The notes: generated from the letters alone by a model not told the origin. A stretch of DNA of 64,000 nt from Thysanoteuthis rhombus (GCA_963457665.1 OY735219.1:37444477-37508476); one strand, 5' to 3'; positions 22,191-34,070 are shown, numbered from the stretch's first letter. Numbers and translations are program-made.

Positions 22191-22868
22191 GTCAAAGGAA
22201 AAGTACTTGACCAAAACCTTAATCCACCCTCCCCGAAAACCTACATTCCCAGTTGAAAAAAAAATATATTTTCAATTTTACTTTCTGTATAAAAGAAACT
22301 ATTTTCGCAATTTTATACCTTCATAAAAAGAGTGGTCATTTATTCACCTTTCTACGAGGGTGTAATGTGATACAAGGTCGAGTTTAAAGTGTTAGACCTT
22401 CACACGTATGTGTGAGTGGTTTTAGAAATTGTCCAATTCTGTTGGCACTTCCCATCTTTTCTTTTTTTTTTTTTTTGATGCATCAGGCTACGAACCCAAA
22501 CCTACCCCTTTGAAATCATGGAGAGGCGCAGCCTGGGGGGGATAGTTCACTGGAACTGGACATTACCTACTTTTCAGGTTGACATAGAAGTCCTGCATTA
22601 ATGACAGTAGTTTGTTTGTTTTACATTCAGACTATTAGCTGCTTTGATGCTTTTCTTCAATGTATGCAATCTGGTAGATATGCTTAAAATCTCAACAAGT
22701 CACCATGACCTATTGGTAAGTCATCAGGTTACCAGGGTCCTCGTCACGGTTCAAAGAACAGCAGTTCCATGTAATTTTATATATTGTTTCCTTCAACATG
22801 AGAGAAAACAAATAAACACATCGTTAATTATGTGTATTTTGATTTTGAACTAATAGAAATACTGAAAC

Positions 22869-23230
22869 ATGAGCACACATCTTCAACAGCTCAGTCTTAT
22901 CAGAGGTGCAATACAGCTTTTGTTGATAAAAGAGCCTGGCCTAGAATTCACTCAAACAGCAATGAAATCAAGCATTACTTCGTTTTGTGAGCATATACCA
23001 AATGAAAGCAAGGAAAATGCAGCTGAATTCAAAGACTTCTCTAAAGTCAACTGCAAGAGTTAAGATGAGCCAGACTTATAATATGAATGTTAAACATTAG
23101 GTGGAACTCACCAATAGCAGACTGGAATCTCAAGATCACGGAAGAGGGGAAGACCTTTGATGAGGTGGAATCAACTGATGAAGAAGGTATTAGCAAAATG
23201 AGGGCTATGCAGGTCTGCCCAAGAATGTGA
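22869..23230 (+). other. Unrecognised coding-like stretch
   Basis: A 64-codon frame (22869-23063, MSTHLQQLSLIRGAIQLL...) is followed after a short gap by a second stop-free run near 23102-23230 reading WNSPIADWNLKITEEGKTFD and so on. Composition is more protein-like than the surroundings. I do not recognise a family. It could be a decayed transposase or chance. Confidence 0.2.
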
Positions 23231-24204
23231 AAATTTTATACCTTATGTTAAAAATAGATATTCAAAAAAACAAAACAAATCGGACCAAAAGGAAGATAAT
23301 TCATGTAACTCGTATTTCCGTAAAAATGGTGATAAGTAAGAGTCCAGGTTAAGTTACAATATTGTAAATACAACCCCCTCCCCCTTCCAAAGACTTAAAA
23401 AAGATTTCTCAAAGCGCACTTTTCCTGAGGTAACAGGTCTCACTGACGGAGAGTACCAAAGAAATAAAATTTGAATACGGTCTTTGATGCTTTCCGCTCA
23501 TTCAAATCTAAACCAGGCTGTTATTTTGTATTTTTATTCATACAATTTCAAAAGATAACTTTCAAAACTGAAAAAAAAAACAACAACAACAAAAACCATG
23601 TGTGCTCCCGATTATGTAATAAAATAAGTCAGTACACCAATAAATAGCTGATGGGGTTTCTACTTTTACATCACTTTTAGATTTTTTTTTACACTTCTTC
23701 TAAGTACATATTTTGTTTTAATTGAAAAACGAGTGTCTTCACAACAACTGTAATCACTCTTTTCACTAAATGGTAGAACATGGTAACTAAACAATAAACT
23801 GGAATATTAAGCGCTTGGAAATAAGCTACGAACATCCCCAGAGACGACTACCTTAATTTCACTGCTAGACCTTTATATTTGAAAGAAAAAAAAACAACCC
23901 CAAGCAAATTTCAGAATAATTATTTCTGCTAATAAGTGAGTTCAACCCTAACTAGGTGCCACTGCCACAGGACAGTGGCCTAGTGGCAGACGAAATTGAG
24001 CTTCCGGTACATGTGCACTTAAAAAAGGAAAAATAAAAAATAGCTTCTCTCTTTTTCCCCCTCCCTAATTCCAATGTTAGAAAGAAGGTTCCTTGAATAA
24101 ATATTTGTGATATAATTTGCCAGAGTTTGATACATTTCACGAAACTAGAACGTATTTAAATGAAATGTCCATTGTTATGACAGGAAAAAATCTCCCGGGC
24201 ACGC

Positions 24205-24270
24205 CAGCACTATTGCCAACTTTATTTTCAAGATAACATCTTAAATTGAGTCGAAATAACATCTAGATTA

Positions 24271-24328
<58 letters not shown>

Positions 24329-24494
24329 CTACATTGAATGTGACTTTAACGGTCAACATCTATTTTATTAAAATATTTCTTTACTCAATTTATTAAAATT
24401 ATTGGTTATTCTATTATCATAAGTTGAGTTACATAAAAAATATCATTGAAAATGATCTAGATTTCGATGAAAAACATCTAAATTGACAACACCA
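24205..24494. mobile_element. hAT-like MITE family M4, copy 1
   Basis: Ends cagcactattgccaacttta and taaattgacaacacca are inverted copies of a CAGTGTTGCCAAATTTA-type terminus. Flanks gggcacgc (24197-24204) and ggacacgc (24495-24502) agree at 7 of 8. The interior shares acatctagat, gaatgtgactttaacggtca and aaaaaacatctaaattg with 33554-33887. A TG microsatellite has expanded inside it. Confidence 0.7.
24275..24322. repeat. Microsatellite (TG)n
   Basis: About 48 bases of uninterrupted TG inside MITE M4 copy 1, ending in a short TA run. Confidence 0.97.
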
Positions 24495-25544
24495 GGACAC
24501 GCGGGTTGGGCCCACACTTCAGTTTGAACCGACTGTGTATCAAATTTGGTCACATGTAAAGGCAAATAAATCCAATACTTTTGGTTGTAATCATTATATC
24601 AGTGGCCGATTAATTTATGAAGTGGGTAAAACTTCCGAGACATTTGTAATTCTGGTTGTGGAAACAAAGCCAATGTGCGGTACAAAAAAAGTCATAACTT
24701 TGGTTTCTATTGTGCGTTACGGAAGTTCGTATTTTCAGATATAGGGATAGTACCCTATTCTTCAACAAATGACCGGTAATGAGGGTGTGGTTTCGATTCT
24801 CACCGAAGGCTTACCTCCTTATTTCCGATCGGCGATCGAATTACCCATAGAAATAGGATTGCCACGCTATTATTCGTTGCCATAGAAACGATGGCCCAAA
24901 TTGAAAGTTGTATAAAATAGATGAAATTAGGGTGACGGTAAAAACTAGTCAAATTTAATGAAATTGATAACTTACCAATACGAAACTTCAACATACAAAA
25001 GTGATAAAGATAATTTTTCAGGAGTTGTCAGAGTAAAAAGAAAAATTTATAATTGTCTTGTAAGAAGAAAATTGTGTAGTCGAGTTGATAAAAATCATGA
25101 AATGAAAAGAGAGTTCTGGAAAAGACTAAAAGGAAATTTCTCGACGGTTCCAGTTTAATCCCTCTTTCCTAGGCTTTGTAATCAGTCTAGGTGTTTCAAT
25201 CAAATAAAATATACATCAAGCAGAGTATTTTTTTTGTGTGTGCTTGAGGATTTCCAGATAAGTTAGATGTAACTTTTAACAAATTAGCATGAATTAACAA
25301 ATGTTTAAATTACTAATAGATTTTTCTCTTTAAAATTTTAAAGTTCACCTACAAATATTTAATGAATAGCTGTACTTTGATATTTGCTACCAGTAGCTAC
25401 TTGAGTTACATAAATATATACGGTTCTATAGGTACTTCAGTGCATAGGTACTTTGATGAAAAAGCCAACATGATGAAAAATGCCCAAAACTTGTATGAAA
25501 ATTATATTGTAATTGATCAAATATGCAAAAATTTACCTATTTTT

Positions 25545-26340
25545 TAAAAGGTCAGAATTGATCTTTAGAGGTCAGTTCTATTCATCCTATGTTTAGTCTG
25601 GGACAAGTTGCCCATGTACACAAATTAGCTGCCAATAGGCTACAGCCATCTCACTGAGGTTTAAAAATGCCTAAATTGACCTTTAAAGGTCAGCAGACTT
25701 CAGAGCAAACTGTGTTCAAACTGTGGTCAAGTTACTTTCGTGCTCAAATTTGGAGCCCTTAGAGTGCATTAGGTTTGAAAATGCCCAAATCGACCTTTTC
25801 AATATAAATACAAATATTGTCCTCTAGAAATCAGTACAACCTATCCTAGGTTCATCATAAGGTCAGCCTAAAGGGTGCAGCTATCTCCATTACATAAATA
25901 AATGCCAAAATCGACCTGACTTTAAACTGACCTTCATGGGTAATCAGAGGTCATCATCACCTATCTTATGTTCATCCTAGGGTCAAGTTACTCTCATACA
26001 GTAATTTGCAGGCCAAGGGTGCAACCCTCTCTGACAGATTTTTGAAATGCCTGTCAAAATTGACTTGACCTAAAATTGACCTTTAGAGGTCAACACCACC
26101 TATTGTTTATTCATCCTGGTTAACTTACCCTTGTCCACAGATTTGCAGTCTGTAAGATGCATCCCTTTCCATTAAAGTTGAAAATGCCAAAATCAACCTG
26201 ACCCCACTAAAATTGATCATAAAAGGTCACCAGAGGTCAGCACCATTTATCATGTGTTTAATCTGACCCTGTCATCTATCCTATGATTATCCTGGGGTCA
26301 AGTTGCCATTATAAACAAATTTTCAATTTATAGGGTGTTG
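25545..26340. repeat. Degenerate tandem array with TGACCT/AGGTCA motifs, array 1
   Basis: About six units of roughly 110-150 bp. Each has a core like ttgacctttagaggtcagca / ccacctat, then ttcatcctggggtcaagtta, acaaattgca, gggtgca, and gaaaatgccaaaatcgacct. Cores occur near 25565, 25680, 25795, 25915-25960, 26060-26095 and 26195-26245. AGGTCA and its complement recur many times, often as everted pairs. Units are diverged, so the array is old. No coding frame. Confidence 0.75.
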
Positions 26341-27159
26341 CAAGGCAATAAAAAAAATAATTAGAAACAAAGTGCAGTAATCACAATTTAATATGAAAAA
26401 TATATATTGTTTAACATACTATACATATTCACACACACACACACACTCTTTCTTTCTCTTCCACTCTCCCTTTCATTCGTTTATTCACTTAGAAACACAA
26501 TGGCTAAATTTGGAAACAAGAACACACCTGTTCCCCTAAGGCTAAGCCTTTTTTCTGGAATTGCTAAAATGAACAAATTTTTCACAGAGATTATCCCCCT
26601 TTACTGTAAATGGTGAAAATTCTCAGAAAACAAAAATTGCTATCAATTTAGGTGAAGTCAAGAGATAAGAAGACAGACTGACAAAATCTCCTGTATTATG
26701 AACGTGTATTTATATCAACTCAACACTTCATTCCATAAGTCAAGTACTTACATTACAGACTTTCATTTTGTACACTGAAATGACTTTACAGACTCTACTC
26801 ATTACAAAAAATCTTCTTTAATAATTGCTTTAAATTCATGTATGCATAAATGAACTTCCATAGTATTTTTACACACAAAGACTCTGTTCCTCATTCACAT
26901 GTGATTTGCCTCATTATCAAGTCCTTCTCACTTAGGTGACAGATGAAATCCATACTCCTTCCTCAATAGTAGTGAGCACGCACTTGAACATTCTCTGTGG
27001 TGCATTCTAATACATATAATCTATCTTAATGGAGTTGATAAAACTTACAAATCATCACAAAACAAACATATATTGTTTTTATAGTATTAAGTAAATACTG
27101 GAGGGGGGGCATAATGCATTCGATAAAATTATCTCCACATGCTCCTGTGGATTTCAATC

Positions 27160-27385
27160 TGTTTCTTCACTTTCTGTACTTTGAGATTTATTAGTTCACT
27201 GCTTCAAAGCTGTTAATAGTGTTGATAAATGTTTACATTTTGTCAATTTTATCTGTTGTTTTATTAAAAAGGTGATTGAACTTGTTTAAGTGTAAGAGTA
27301 CAATGTTTCAAATGGTGGATGTGAGATATTTCTATCAGCAAAATTGTTACTTCCAGGTGGAAAAGTCCATTGTTACAGACAGGGA
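27160..27385 (-). repeat. Dispersed repeat family R3, copy 2
   Basis: Reverse-strand copy of 20713-20870; ttagttcactgcttcaaagc is the most conserved part. Its distal part (tatcagcaaaattgttactt, aaaagtccattgttacagac) is also seen at 55160-55225. Confidence 0.55.
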
Positions 27386-27823
27386 AACAGAAGAAAAAAT
27401 CACCCTTTTCATCATATAAGTAGATTTAGATGTAAGTATACTATTTTTCAGATAAATTCCTACCAGCTTTTTAGCCACTTGATTTCAGTTTGGATTCCTA
27501 CAGCTGGGTAAGTTACTCCAAACTTATTATGGTGAGTTGAAACTAGTTTTTTGAAAACTAAGATTTCTAGTCGCAATACATTGTATAGTTTGTACAAATT
27601 GTCACCTTAGTAATGGGAGAGTGTACTAATATAAACTTAAATATATTTTTTAAAGATCACTATTAGGTTTCATTTGATTAGGTGGTAAAAGTACAATACA
27701 GAAGAATTATAGGACTCTTCTCTCTTTATCCCATTTGTTCAACTACAGACTCACCAGGAAAAAGGAAAACTTGTTTTGAACCAAAACAAATGACGCTTTC
27801 TCTAGGTCAGTGACTTATAGTAA

Positions 27824-28250
27824 TTAGAAACCATCAACCAAAACTGTCAGCATAGGTTTCTTTCAGTTTTAGTTGGCGGGCTGGCTATGTATGTGTGTAT
27901 CATGCATTCAAGCCACACCAATGGAGCTAGAAGGCTGAAAACTTGAACATTTTTCCAATATCTAAAAAAAAACGTTTTTTTAACCCCCCCCCCCTTCCAA
28001 TAGATTTTTAGTGAAGAGCTCTATTCGCAATGTACGTTTTTGCTAAAATGATCCCTTAGTCATGTCTGGAAGCATTCGTGCTTGTTTTTCTTTAAAATTC
28101 AGACTTTTTAGTGATCACTTTTCAACAAAAGGTGAGAGAAGTAACTTATTCATTGATCACTCTTTTTTTTCCAATTTTTTAATCGATCACCCCCAACATG
28201 GCATGCTGCCAAAAACGTTGGTCACATGACAGTTTCTATTGAGTGACTAA
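27824..28250 (+). mobile_element. MITE family M3, copy 2 (best preserved)
   Basis: Imperfect inverted ends: ttagaaaccatcaaccaaaa / ctgtca on the left; on the right, the complement of tgacagtttctattgagtga / ctaa. The core cagactttttagtgatcact and gtgagagaagtaacttattc is shared by all copies. No transposase; superfamily not assigned because no clear target duplication is seen. Confidence 0.65.
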
Positions 28251-28379
28251 ACATGCCTGTTGTAAGTAAAACTTAGACAAGAAAGAGAGTAATTATCTGC
28301 ACCACAAATGAGAACATTAATCTACCAAAGAAATTAGTTCTTTTAAACCATCTTCAGTCTTAGTTGTCTAGGGGTGGTT

Positions 28380-28980
28380 GTTTGAAACGGTTGTGAGAAC
28401 CCCGTGACTGCCACGGTCAGTCATAGATACTTGAGGATATACTTCAAACGGTAGATGATAGCAGAAGTGGTGTGCGGGATCCACAGACCCTGCAACTGCG
28501 GGTTGTGCCGAGGTTCCAGGAGAGCAATATATCTGAAGAACCCTGAAAAATCTTTTCGAAATAATCTAAAAAAAAAACATTGGCTGGGGAGCACAGTCAG
28601 ATATAGCACCACTACTGGTGATAGGACTGAAGTTTTCAGACAACATTCAAGCAAAGGATTCCAAACTCAAAATTTAATGTAATTTTATCTAAACAAGGAT
28701 TAAACGTTGCAAGATGTCAATTTAGACATTTTCAAACCTAAAGCAGATAGCTGCTATCTACTGCGGCTGCAATTTTGTATAAAAGGATTACTTGATCCCA
28801 GGATGAACATAGAAGTGACTTCAAGGGTCAATTCAGAGTCAAACAAATTTTTGGAAAAATTTACAACTCACCTGAAGGGGTGTATTCTCTACTTTGAAAA
28901 GCTCTATGTTGGAATTTCCTACATGACCTTTAGATATGGATTACTTTTTTTCCCACACATTGCCAAGTACCCCAGCTAGC
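28380..28980. other. Higher-GC island of unknown nature
   Basis: 28380-28660 is richer in GC than its flanks (for example gtgcgggatccacagaccct) and reads for 70-80 codons on both strands. A further 90-codon plus frame follows at 28707-28979. I recognise no family, tRNA or SINE structure here. It may be an unlisted transposon fragment. Confidence 0.25.
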
Positions 28981-29549
28981 ATATGTATAATGATCAGTGT
29001 TTTCACAATGCCCACAGCACATCATGCTCTACTATTGATTGTCTGTTGAAAGAATAATTTAAACTCTGTAATTAAAAATCTCTTTGAAATTAGGATCTGA
29101 TGAAAATCGGTCACTTAAATAATTATTGAAATGGATTTTGAAAAAAATATTTCTTTCCTTTTAGATGAAATATAGTGAAAAATACATTTGTTTACAGTAT
29201 ATATCTATTATCTGTAAAATTAGGTCCATTGTAAAGTGAGTGTTGAGTCACTTTTCCCTACCCATAAATGATGAAAGCCAGTTTCAGTTTACAAGCTTTG
29301 TGGGATGGCTAAATGTGGATAATCAGTCTAAAGCAATCTTGATATCATCTAAAATGTATATGTGCAGTCCTACTATTAAAATACTGTCATATGATGGATA
29401 ATATTCTCGTAACAAAATAAATTAAAACTAATAACTGCCATCACAGTCAATAATTAAACAACTGTAGTATCAAAATTTGAAGTCATGTAAAAAAAATTCC
29501 ATTGAAGTAAAAATATAGTTCGAATAAATTCAGTTTATGATATCATTGG

Positions 29550-29605
29550 CATCTAAACATCTAAAAACATCTAGATTCTGGAGATTCCAGTTGTTATTAT
29601 TAAAC
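29550..29605. repeat. Fragment of MITE family M4
   Basis: Short piece with catctaaaaacatctagatt / ctggagat, matching acatctagaaacatctagat / tctccagat of 33554-33887. No termini. Confidence 0.45.
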
Positions 29606-30138
29606 CGATTATTTGGGCCCCCCAAAAGTAAGAGAAACTTTTTTCCAAGAAAAAAAAGAAATTAAGTGGGTGTCTAGAGGAGAATTTTCAAGTCTGTAGA
29701 CAAAACGGTATGGGCAGGAGAGATGGAACACACAAACACATAAAAAAAAGGATAGTACCCTTCACCATCTCTGATGGCTACAGTTGTTTTATAGGGAAAC
29801 TGTTGAAGTTATTGAATTTTAAAATCTTTTGGAATATTTGATAGCTGTTGATAGATCATTAATAGGAATTAAAGGAAGAGTTATTTGTTAAAGAAATACA
29901 TTCTAGGAATAAAATATATCTAGCTAATAGTTTTATTTTTGTCTGGAAAAAATCAACGCTTATGCTGTGATATCTTCATTCTGTTAGTTTTGTAGTTTTT
30001 ATTTGTTGAAAAGACAAGTGAAAAGTAACTAATTTTTTCATTAACCTTATAATTCATTTTGTACAGTCTAATTTCTAAAACAACACTCTAGGTCACAAAA
30101 GGCTTGAAATTGACTTAAAAGTCGCATCTTTTCTCTTG

Positions 30139-30165
30139 ATGATAATGATGATGATGATGATGATT
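30139..30165. repeat. Short GAT microsatellite
   Basis: gatgataatgatgatgatga / tgatgat; trinucleotide repeat of about nine units with one interruption. Confidence 0.9.
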
Positions 30166-30954
30166 ATGGTTTTTCCATTTAAAGTAGGTTGTTGACTAGA
30201 TTTGCCGGTAGGTGAAAATCTCTTCATATTGCATTGATAAAAAGTATCAAATTTCTTCTCAAAGTGTCCACTAAAACCTGCAGATTTCTTAAGACTGAAA
30301 AAAAGAACAGATACCACCCTTAGATTTTAGCCAAAAAGTAAAGGTGAGCTGGGGACGAGAAAATTGAAAAATCCAATTATATGCCCCTCAAACGCACACA
30401 CACACACAAATGGCAATTATTCTTTTACATTCAAATTTGAAATGGTTACTGCCAACTAAGCTTGTTGGCATGTATATAGAAATAATCAGGTTTTGCCAAG
30501 TTTATAAAAAATAGTATATTTCAATTAGCAAATGCATAACTATTTTTCAATGACCAGTTAAAATCTTCGACTAGATTTTATGCATAAAACCATGAGCCGA
30601 ATATTTTTTGAAATTCAATTTTAGATAAATAAATCCTTCACAAATTTAAGAAAAAAACAACAGCAAAGAAAAGTATCTGTAAATCTAAATTTAAACTAAT
30701 TAGATTATTATGTGTGCTGATATATTGTACAAGGATCCATAGAGTCAAATATTACATGTTCTGTTTTCAATTGGGAAAATTTGACAGAATTATCCTAAAT
30801 TTGATTTATTAGCTGAAATACCCCTCCCATAATGTGTATCTATAAATTATTGCAAAAAAAAAGCTATTCTATGGGTAAGCAGCGTAAATTGGCAATTTAT
30901 GTTTGAACAGCTGAGATTATTATTGATATATATCTATTTTATTGATCATCAACC

Positions 30955-31440
30955 ATTATAAGTTTACTGCTTTACAAAGAGCTTTCCCATCATCTTCTAT
31001 GTTGACCACGATTGCGCTACCATCTATTATGTCCTACCGGCAAACCTTTCTGTCTCATCCCTCCATCTTGTGTCAGGTCTATTCCCATTGCTTTTATTGC
31101 CCATAGGCAACAATCAATTATTCCCTTGCTCCATCTGTTATCATCTTTTCTGGCTAAGTGACCAGCCCATCACGATTTTTGTTGCTTAATTATTTGTTGA
31201 ATATCCTTCACTCTAGTTCTCCTTTTGATCCACATTGATCTTTTTTAACAATGTAAAGTTATCCCTGGCATTGCTCTTTCCGTGGTTCTCTGTGCAATTC
31301 CAAGTTAGCTCTCTAAGTTTCAATTCATAGTACACTTTACACTTTGAGCACATCGGCAAGATGCTCTTTAATATGTCTCTATTTATACCAAATGCTTTCT
31401 AGATGATTGATATGCATTGATCTATTTCACTTGAAATAAT
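30955..31440 (-). pseudogene. Decayed LINE: reverse transcriptase C-terminal end
   Basis: Minus-strand reading, with frame changes, gives in order a KDIQQIIKQQK-like segment, WAGHLARKDDNRWSKGIID-like residues, RPDTRWRDETERFAG and NRGQHRR.WESS. This order (VKDII..I...KW.WAGH.AR..D.RW......W, then GRP.TRW.D.I..AG) is the familiar C-terminal tail of non-LTR retrotransposon reverse transcriptases. Several stops and frameshifts break it. It appears to be a different lineage from the plus-strand remnant at 8885-9420. Confidence 0.65.
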
Positions 31441-33545
31441 TCCAGACACGTACATTTATAAACAGGTGACCATACTGCTTCGTTTCTGATTCAGAACCCC
31501 CCCCCCATTTGTAATTTGGTGGGTGGTTTTTCAAAACTAATTTGCTGAGTGTCACATTTGTACACACATGAATTTTCCTAGGATTATGTCTTGTGGTTTC
31601 AGTGAAATAAAATGTTTTCATTCACAATTTATGATACCGGATAAAGCAGCACTCAACAGCATTTTAAAAATGCGTTGATTTCTGTTTCTCTCAGCTTCTC
31701 TCTAAACTATCTACTCTATAAAAAATACAAAGCAACTACTCCATCTTTGACTGTGACTGATAAAAACAGCAGACAAGGTAGTTAAAAGAAGCAAACCATT
31801 ATAAATGTTTCAATTTCAAGAGAAATTTTCATTTTAAATTGATCAACCCTGTACCCTGAAAGCACATTCTGTGGGATGATTTTCAAAATCTAACTAAGCT
31901 AAAAACCTGCCCAGGACTCCCGGGAGTACCCACAGAAAATTTCATGGGGTTATTGCGAGTGGTTATAGGGGTAGGCTGTCACATATGGATGGAAATCTTT
32001 GGTAAGTTATAATAGGAAGATGAATCTAGAATTTGAAACACCTGCAGAATACAGGCATGGATCCAGAGGGGATGTCCACTCCCCACTTGCTCAGGCAATA
32101 CGAAATTATATTTTTTTTTTTTTGATATCTAGATAAAGAAATTTTATTAATAAAAAAAAAAAGACAAAACCCCACAGTTATCATAAATTGATTATAAAAA
32201 CACAAAATATATTATTCATTTTCTAATAACACAGATAGGGTTTAAAAAATTTTGAAAATTGCACCCCACTACTTTCGAAATTCTGGATCCGCCCCTGATA
32301 TAATTGAGTTTTAAGAGTACAATTGACATTTTATTAAAAATGAATGAAGAAGTGTATGTTACACTGCGTCTGTTATTCCACCGTGGAAAAAATAAATAAA
32401 GACTGAAAATAATGCGAACACATACAGAAAATAATATTATGGTTTGTGAGCTTAAATTGTTCAAGTCAACCACCTTTTTTTTTTTTTTAAATAAATAAAT
32501 GAAAATAAAGTATCAGTTGCTTACCAACTTGGTGAAATTGAACAGAAAGCGATTAACTTAAATTTTGAAGCAAAGAAAATGAAAGGTTACCATGTTTTCG
32601 TTTTTTTTTAATCTCTAGAAGAAGCCTTGTACAAAAACTTTTACTGCTGAAAAAACTTTTCAAAATCTTAGTTCAAGTTCACTGAAAAAAAAAATTTACA
32701 TTAACCAATTTTTTTTAACAAGAGCGGAAACAGACTTTGAAAAAAAAATGATCGTATTTTCTGTGTTGAGTCACGTGACCTTTTCATACCCCTTTCTTTT
32801 TAGCATTCGAGATCTTAGAAAGCTCTGGAAGAAGAAAAAAAAAGATTAAAAAACAACCATTATCGTAATATCATTTGGAAAATACAAGTAACGACTTGTT
32901 AAATAAAACGAGGTACAAAAAATACGCTTGATTGTGAAGGCTCGTCCTCGCCGGCAATAACCAGATCGAATTAGAGTTCTGCCGATGTAACGCATTTCGT
33001 TGAATCCATTCCGGGTTTTGAACCTTCGAGTTACTGCTTCCTCTATGCTTACATTACATAGTTGAGAAAAAGACAAACGCTCACACACAAAGGGTTGAAC
33101 ACATACTAGAATACGCATTAAAAAGACAATGAACACACGTATAATAATATAGACTTTATTCATAAACAGAAACATAGAAACATTCATGGTATTGATCCAT
33201 ATGCCATGTATAAAGATGTGTGCATAATCCTAAAACACAGTTAGTTTTACAACTACACAGAAATTAATTCAAGTGTAGCTTATTGTATAGTATACACACA
33301 CACACGCATGAGAAATTTAACACACAAGTAAATTGAAATAATAACCCAACACTTCGCTATTCAATATTACTATCGCCAGACATTGTATGTACTCTAAAAA
33401 TATTTATACAGTAACTTACAGAAATTTGATACACTATTAAACACGTGAACAATACACTTACATACAAGAACTGGTGTGTACATATATAAATAACTATATT
33501 AACACATATACTACACACGCAATAGGGCCCCCAAAACTCAGATCT
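31441..33545. other. Intergenic; one unexplained 113-codon frame
   Basis: Mostly AT-rich. A minus-strand frame of 113 codons at 32846-33187 spans a small GC-richer patch (about 32930-33060). Its middle reads RRFKTRNGFNEMRYIGRTLI, but nothing is recognised, and its N-terminal part is only hydrophobic AT-rich sequence. Probably not a gene. Confidence 0.3.
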
Positions 33546-33553
33546 GATCATGT

Positions 33554-33887
33554 CAGTGCTGCTGCCAAATTTATTTTCGATTACATCTAAAATTGAGTAA
33601 ATGAACATCTAGAAACATCTAGATTCTCCAGATATTCATCTATAATGGAAGAAATGTAATACATATTGATAAATTAAATGTGACTTTAACCGTCAACTCT
33701 CTCTTTGTTAAACTATTACTTTCTTTACCGAAGATATAATGCTTATTTTATTACTATAGATTAAATAAAAACGTTCCTTATTTTAATGAAAAATCATCAA
33801 AATAGCAATTTCTGACATCTAGACACAACCAAAAAACATCTAGATCTAGATAGGGGAAAAAAAATAACATCTAAATTGGCAACACTG
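33554..33887. mobile_element. hAT-like MITE family M4, copy 2, next to the DNAJA1 promoter
   Basis: Runs from cagtgctgctgccaaattta to ctaaattggcaacactg, flanked by gatcatgt (33546-33553) and gatcacgt (33888-33895), 7 of 8 identical. Internal acatctagaaacatctagat repeats and gtgactttaaccgtcaa match copy 1. Its right end is about 28 bp before the heat-shock element of DNAJA1. Confidence 0.75.
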
Positions 33888-33890
33888 GAT

Positions 33891-33932
33891 CACGTGGCCT
33901 ATTACGTCAGCGAATTCGAGTTTCTTCTAGAA
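33891..33932 (+). promoter_or_regulatory. DNAJA1: DNAJA1 promoter elements: E-box, CRE-like site, heat-shock element
   Basis: CACGTG at 33891-33896 is a canonical E-box. TTACGTCA at 33902-33909 is a CRE/ATF-like site. At 33915-33932 the units TTC, G(tt), TTC and GAA recur every 5 bp in alternating orientation. That makes three perfect heat-shock units and one weak one, the binding pattern of HSF trimers. Hsp40 genes are classically HSF-regulated, so the element fits its gene. A TATA-like ctatag at 33975-33980 is the only core-promoter candidate. The transcription start is not fixed. Confidence 0.65.
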
Positions 33933-33934
33933 TC

Positions 33935-34070
33935 ATCTGTGCTGCTGCTGCTTAGGCACAGAGAAAGAGAAAGGCTATAGAAGAGCGAACAAGACTGAAA
34001 GAAAAAGGTAGATACTCACGGATATTCACTCAGATTTATTATTTGACTCCGACTTGTTGGACGTGACAAG
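33935..34070 (+). other. DNAJA1: DNAJA1 5'-UTR exon (start approximate)
   Basis: CAG/GAA-rich, T-poor sequence unlike its flanks ends in gacaag|gtaagatg, a strong donor at 34071. The next DNAJA1 exon starts with 15 untranslated bases after an acceptor at 39231-39232, so an upstream non-coding exon is required. This is the natural one, though RNA evidence is absent. The intron would be 5.16 kb. Confidence 0.55.

Larger units (their letters stand above)
20871..24196. other. Intergenic, mostly unannotated AT-rich DNA
   Basis: Apart from the possible SINE and coding-like stretch listed separately, this holds long T runs and AT-rich sequence. No exon with splice support is seen. Confidence 0.5.
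28981..30954. other. Intergenic, nothing recognised
   Basis: AT-rich sequence with a short GAT-type microsatellite at 30139-30165 and a CA tract near 30395. No gene or RNA is supported. Confidence 0.5.

Noticed and set aside
25545-26340. CRISPR-like array
   Set aside because: Units are degenerate, the spacers are themselves repeated, and the genome is eukaryotic.
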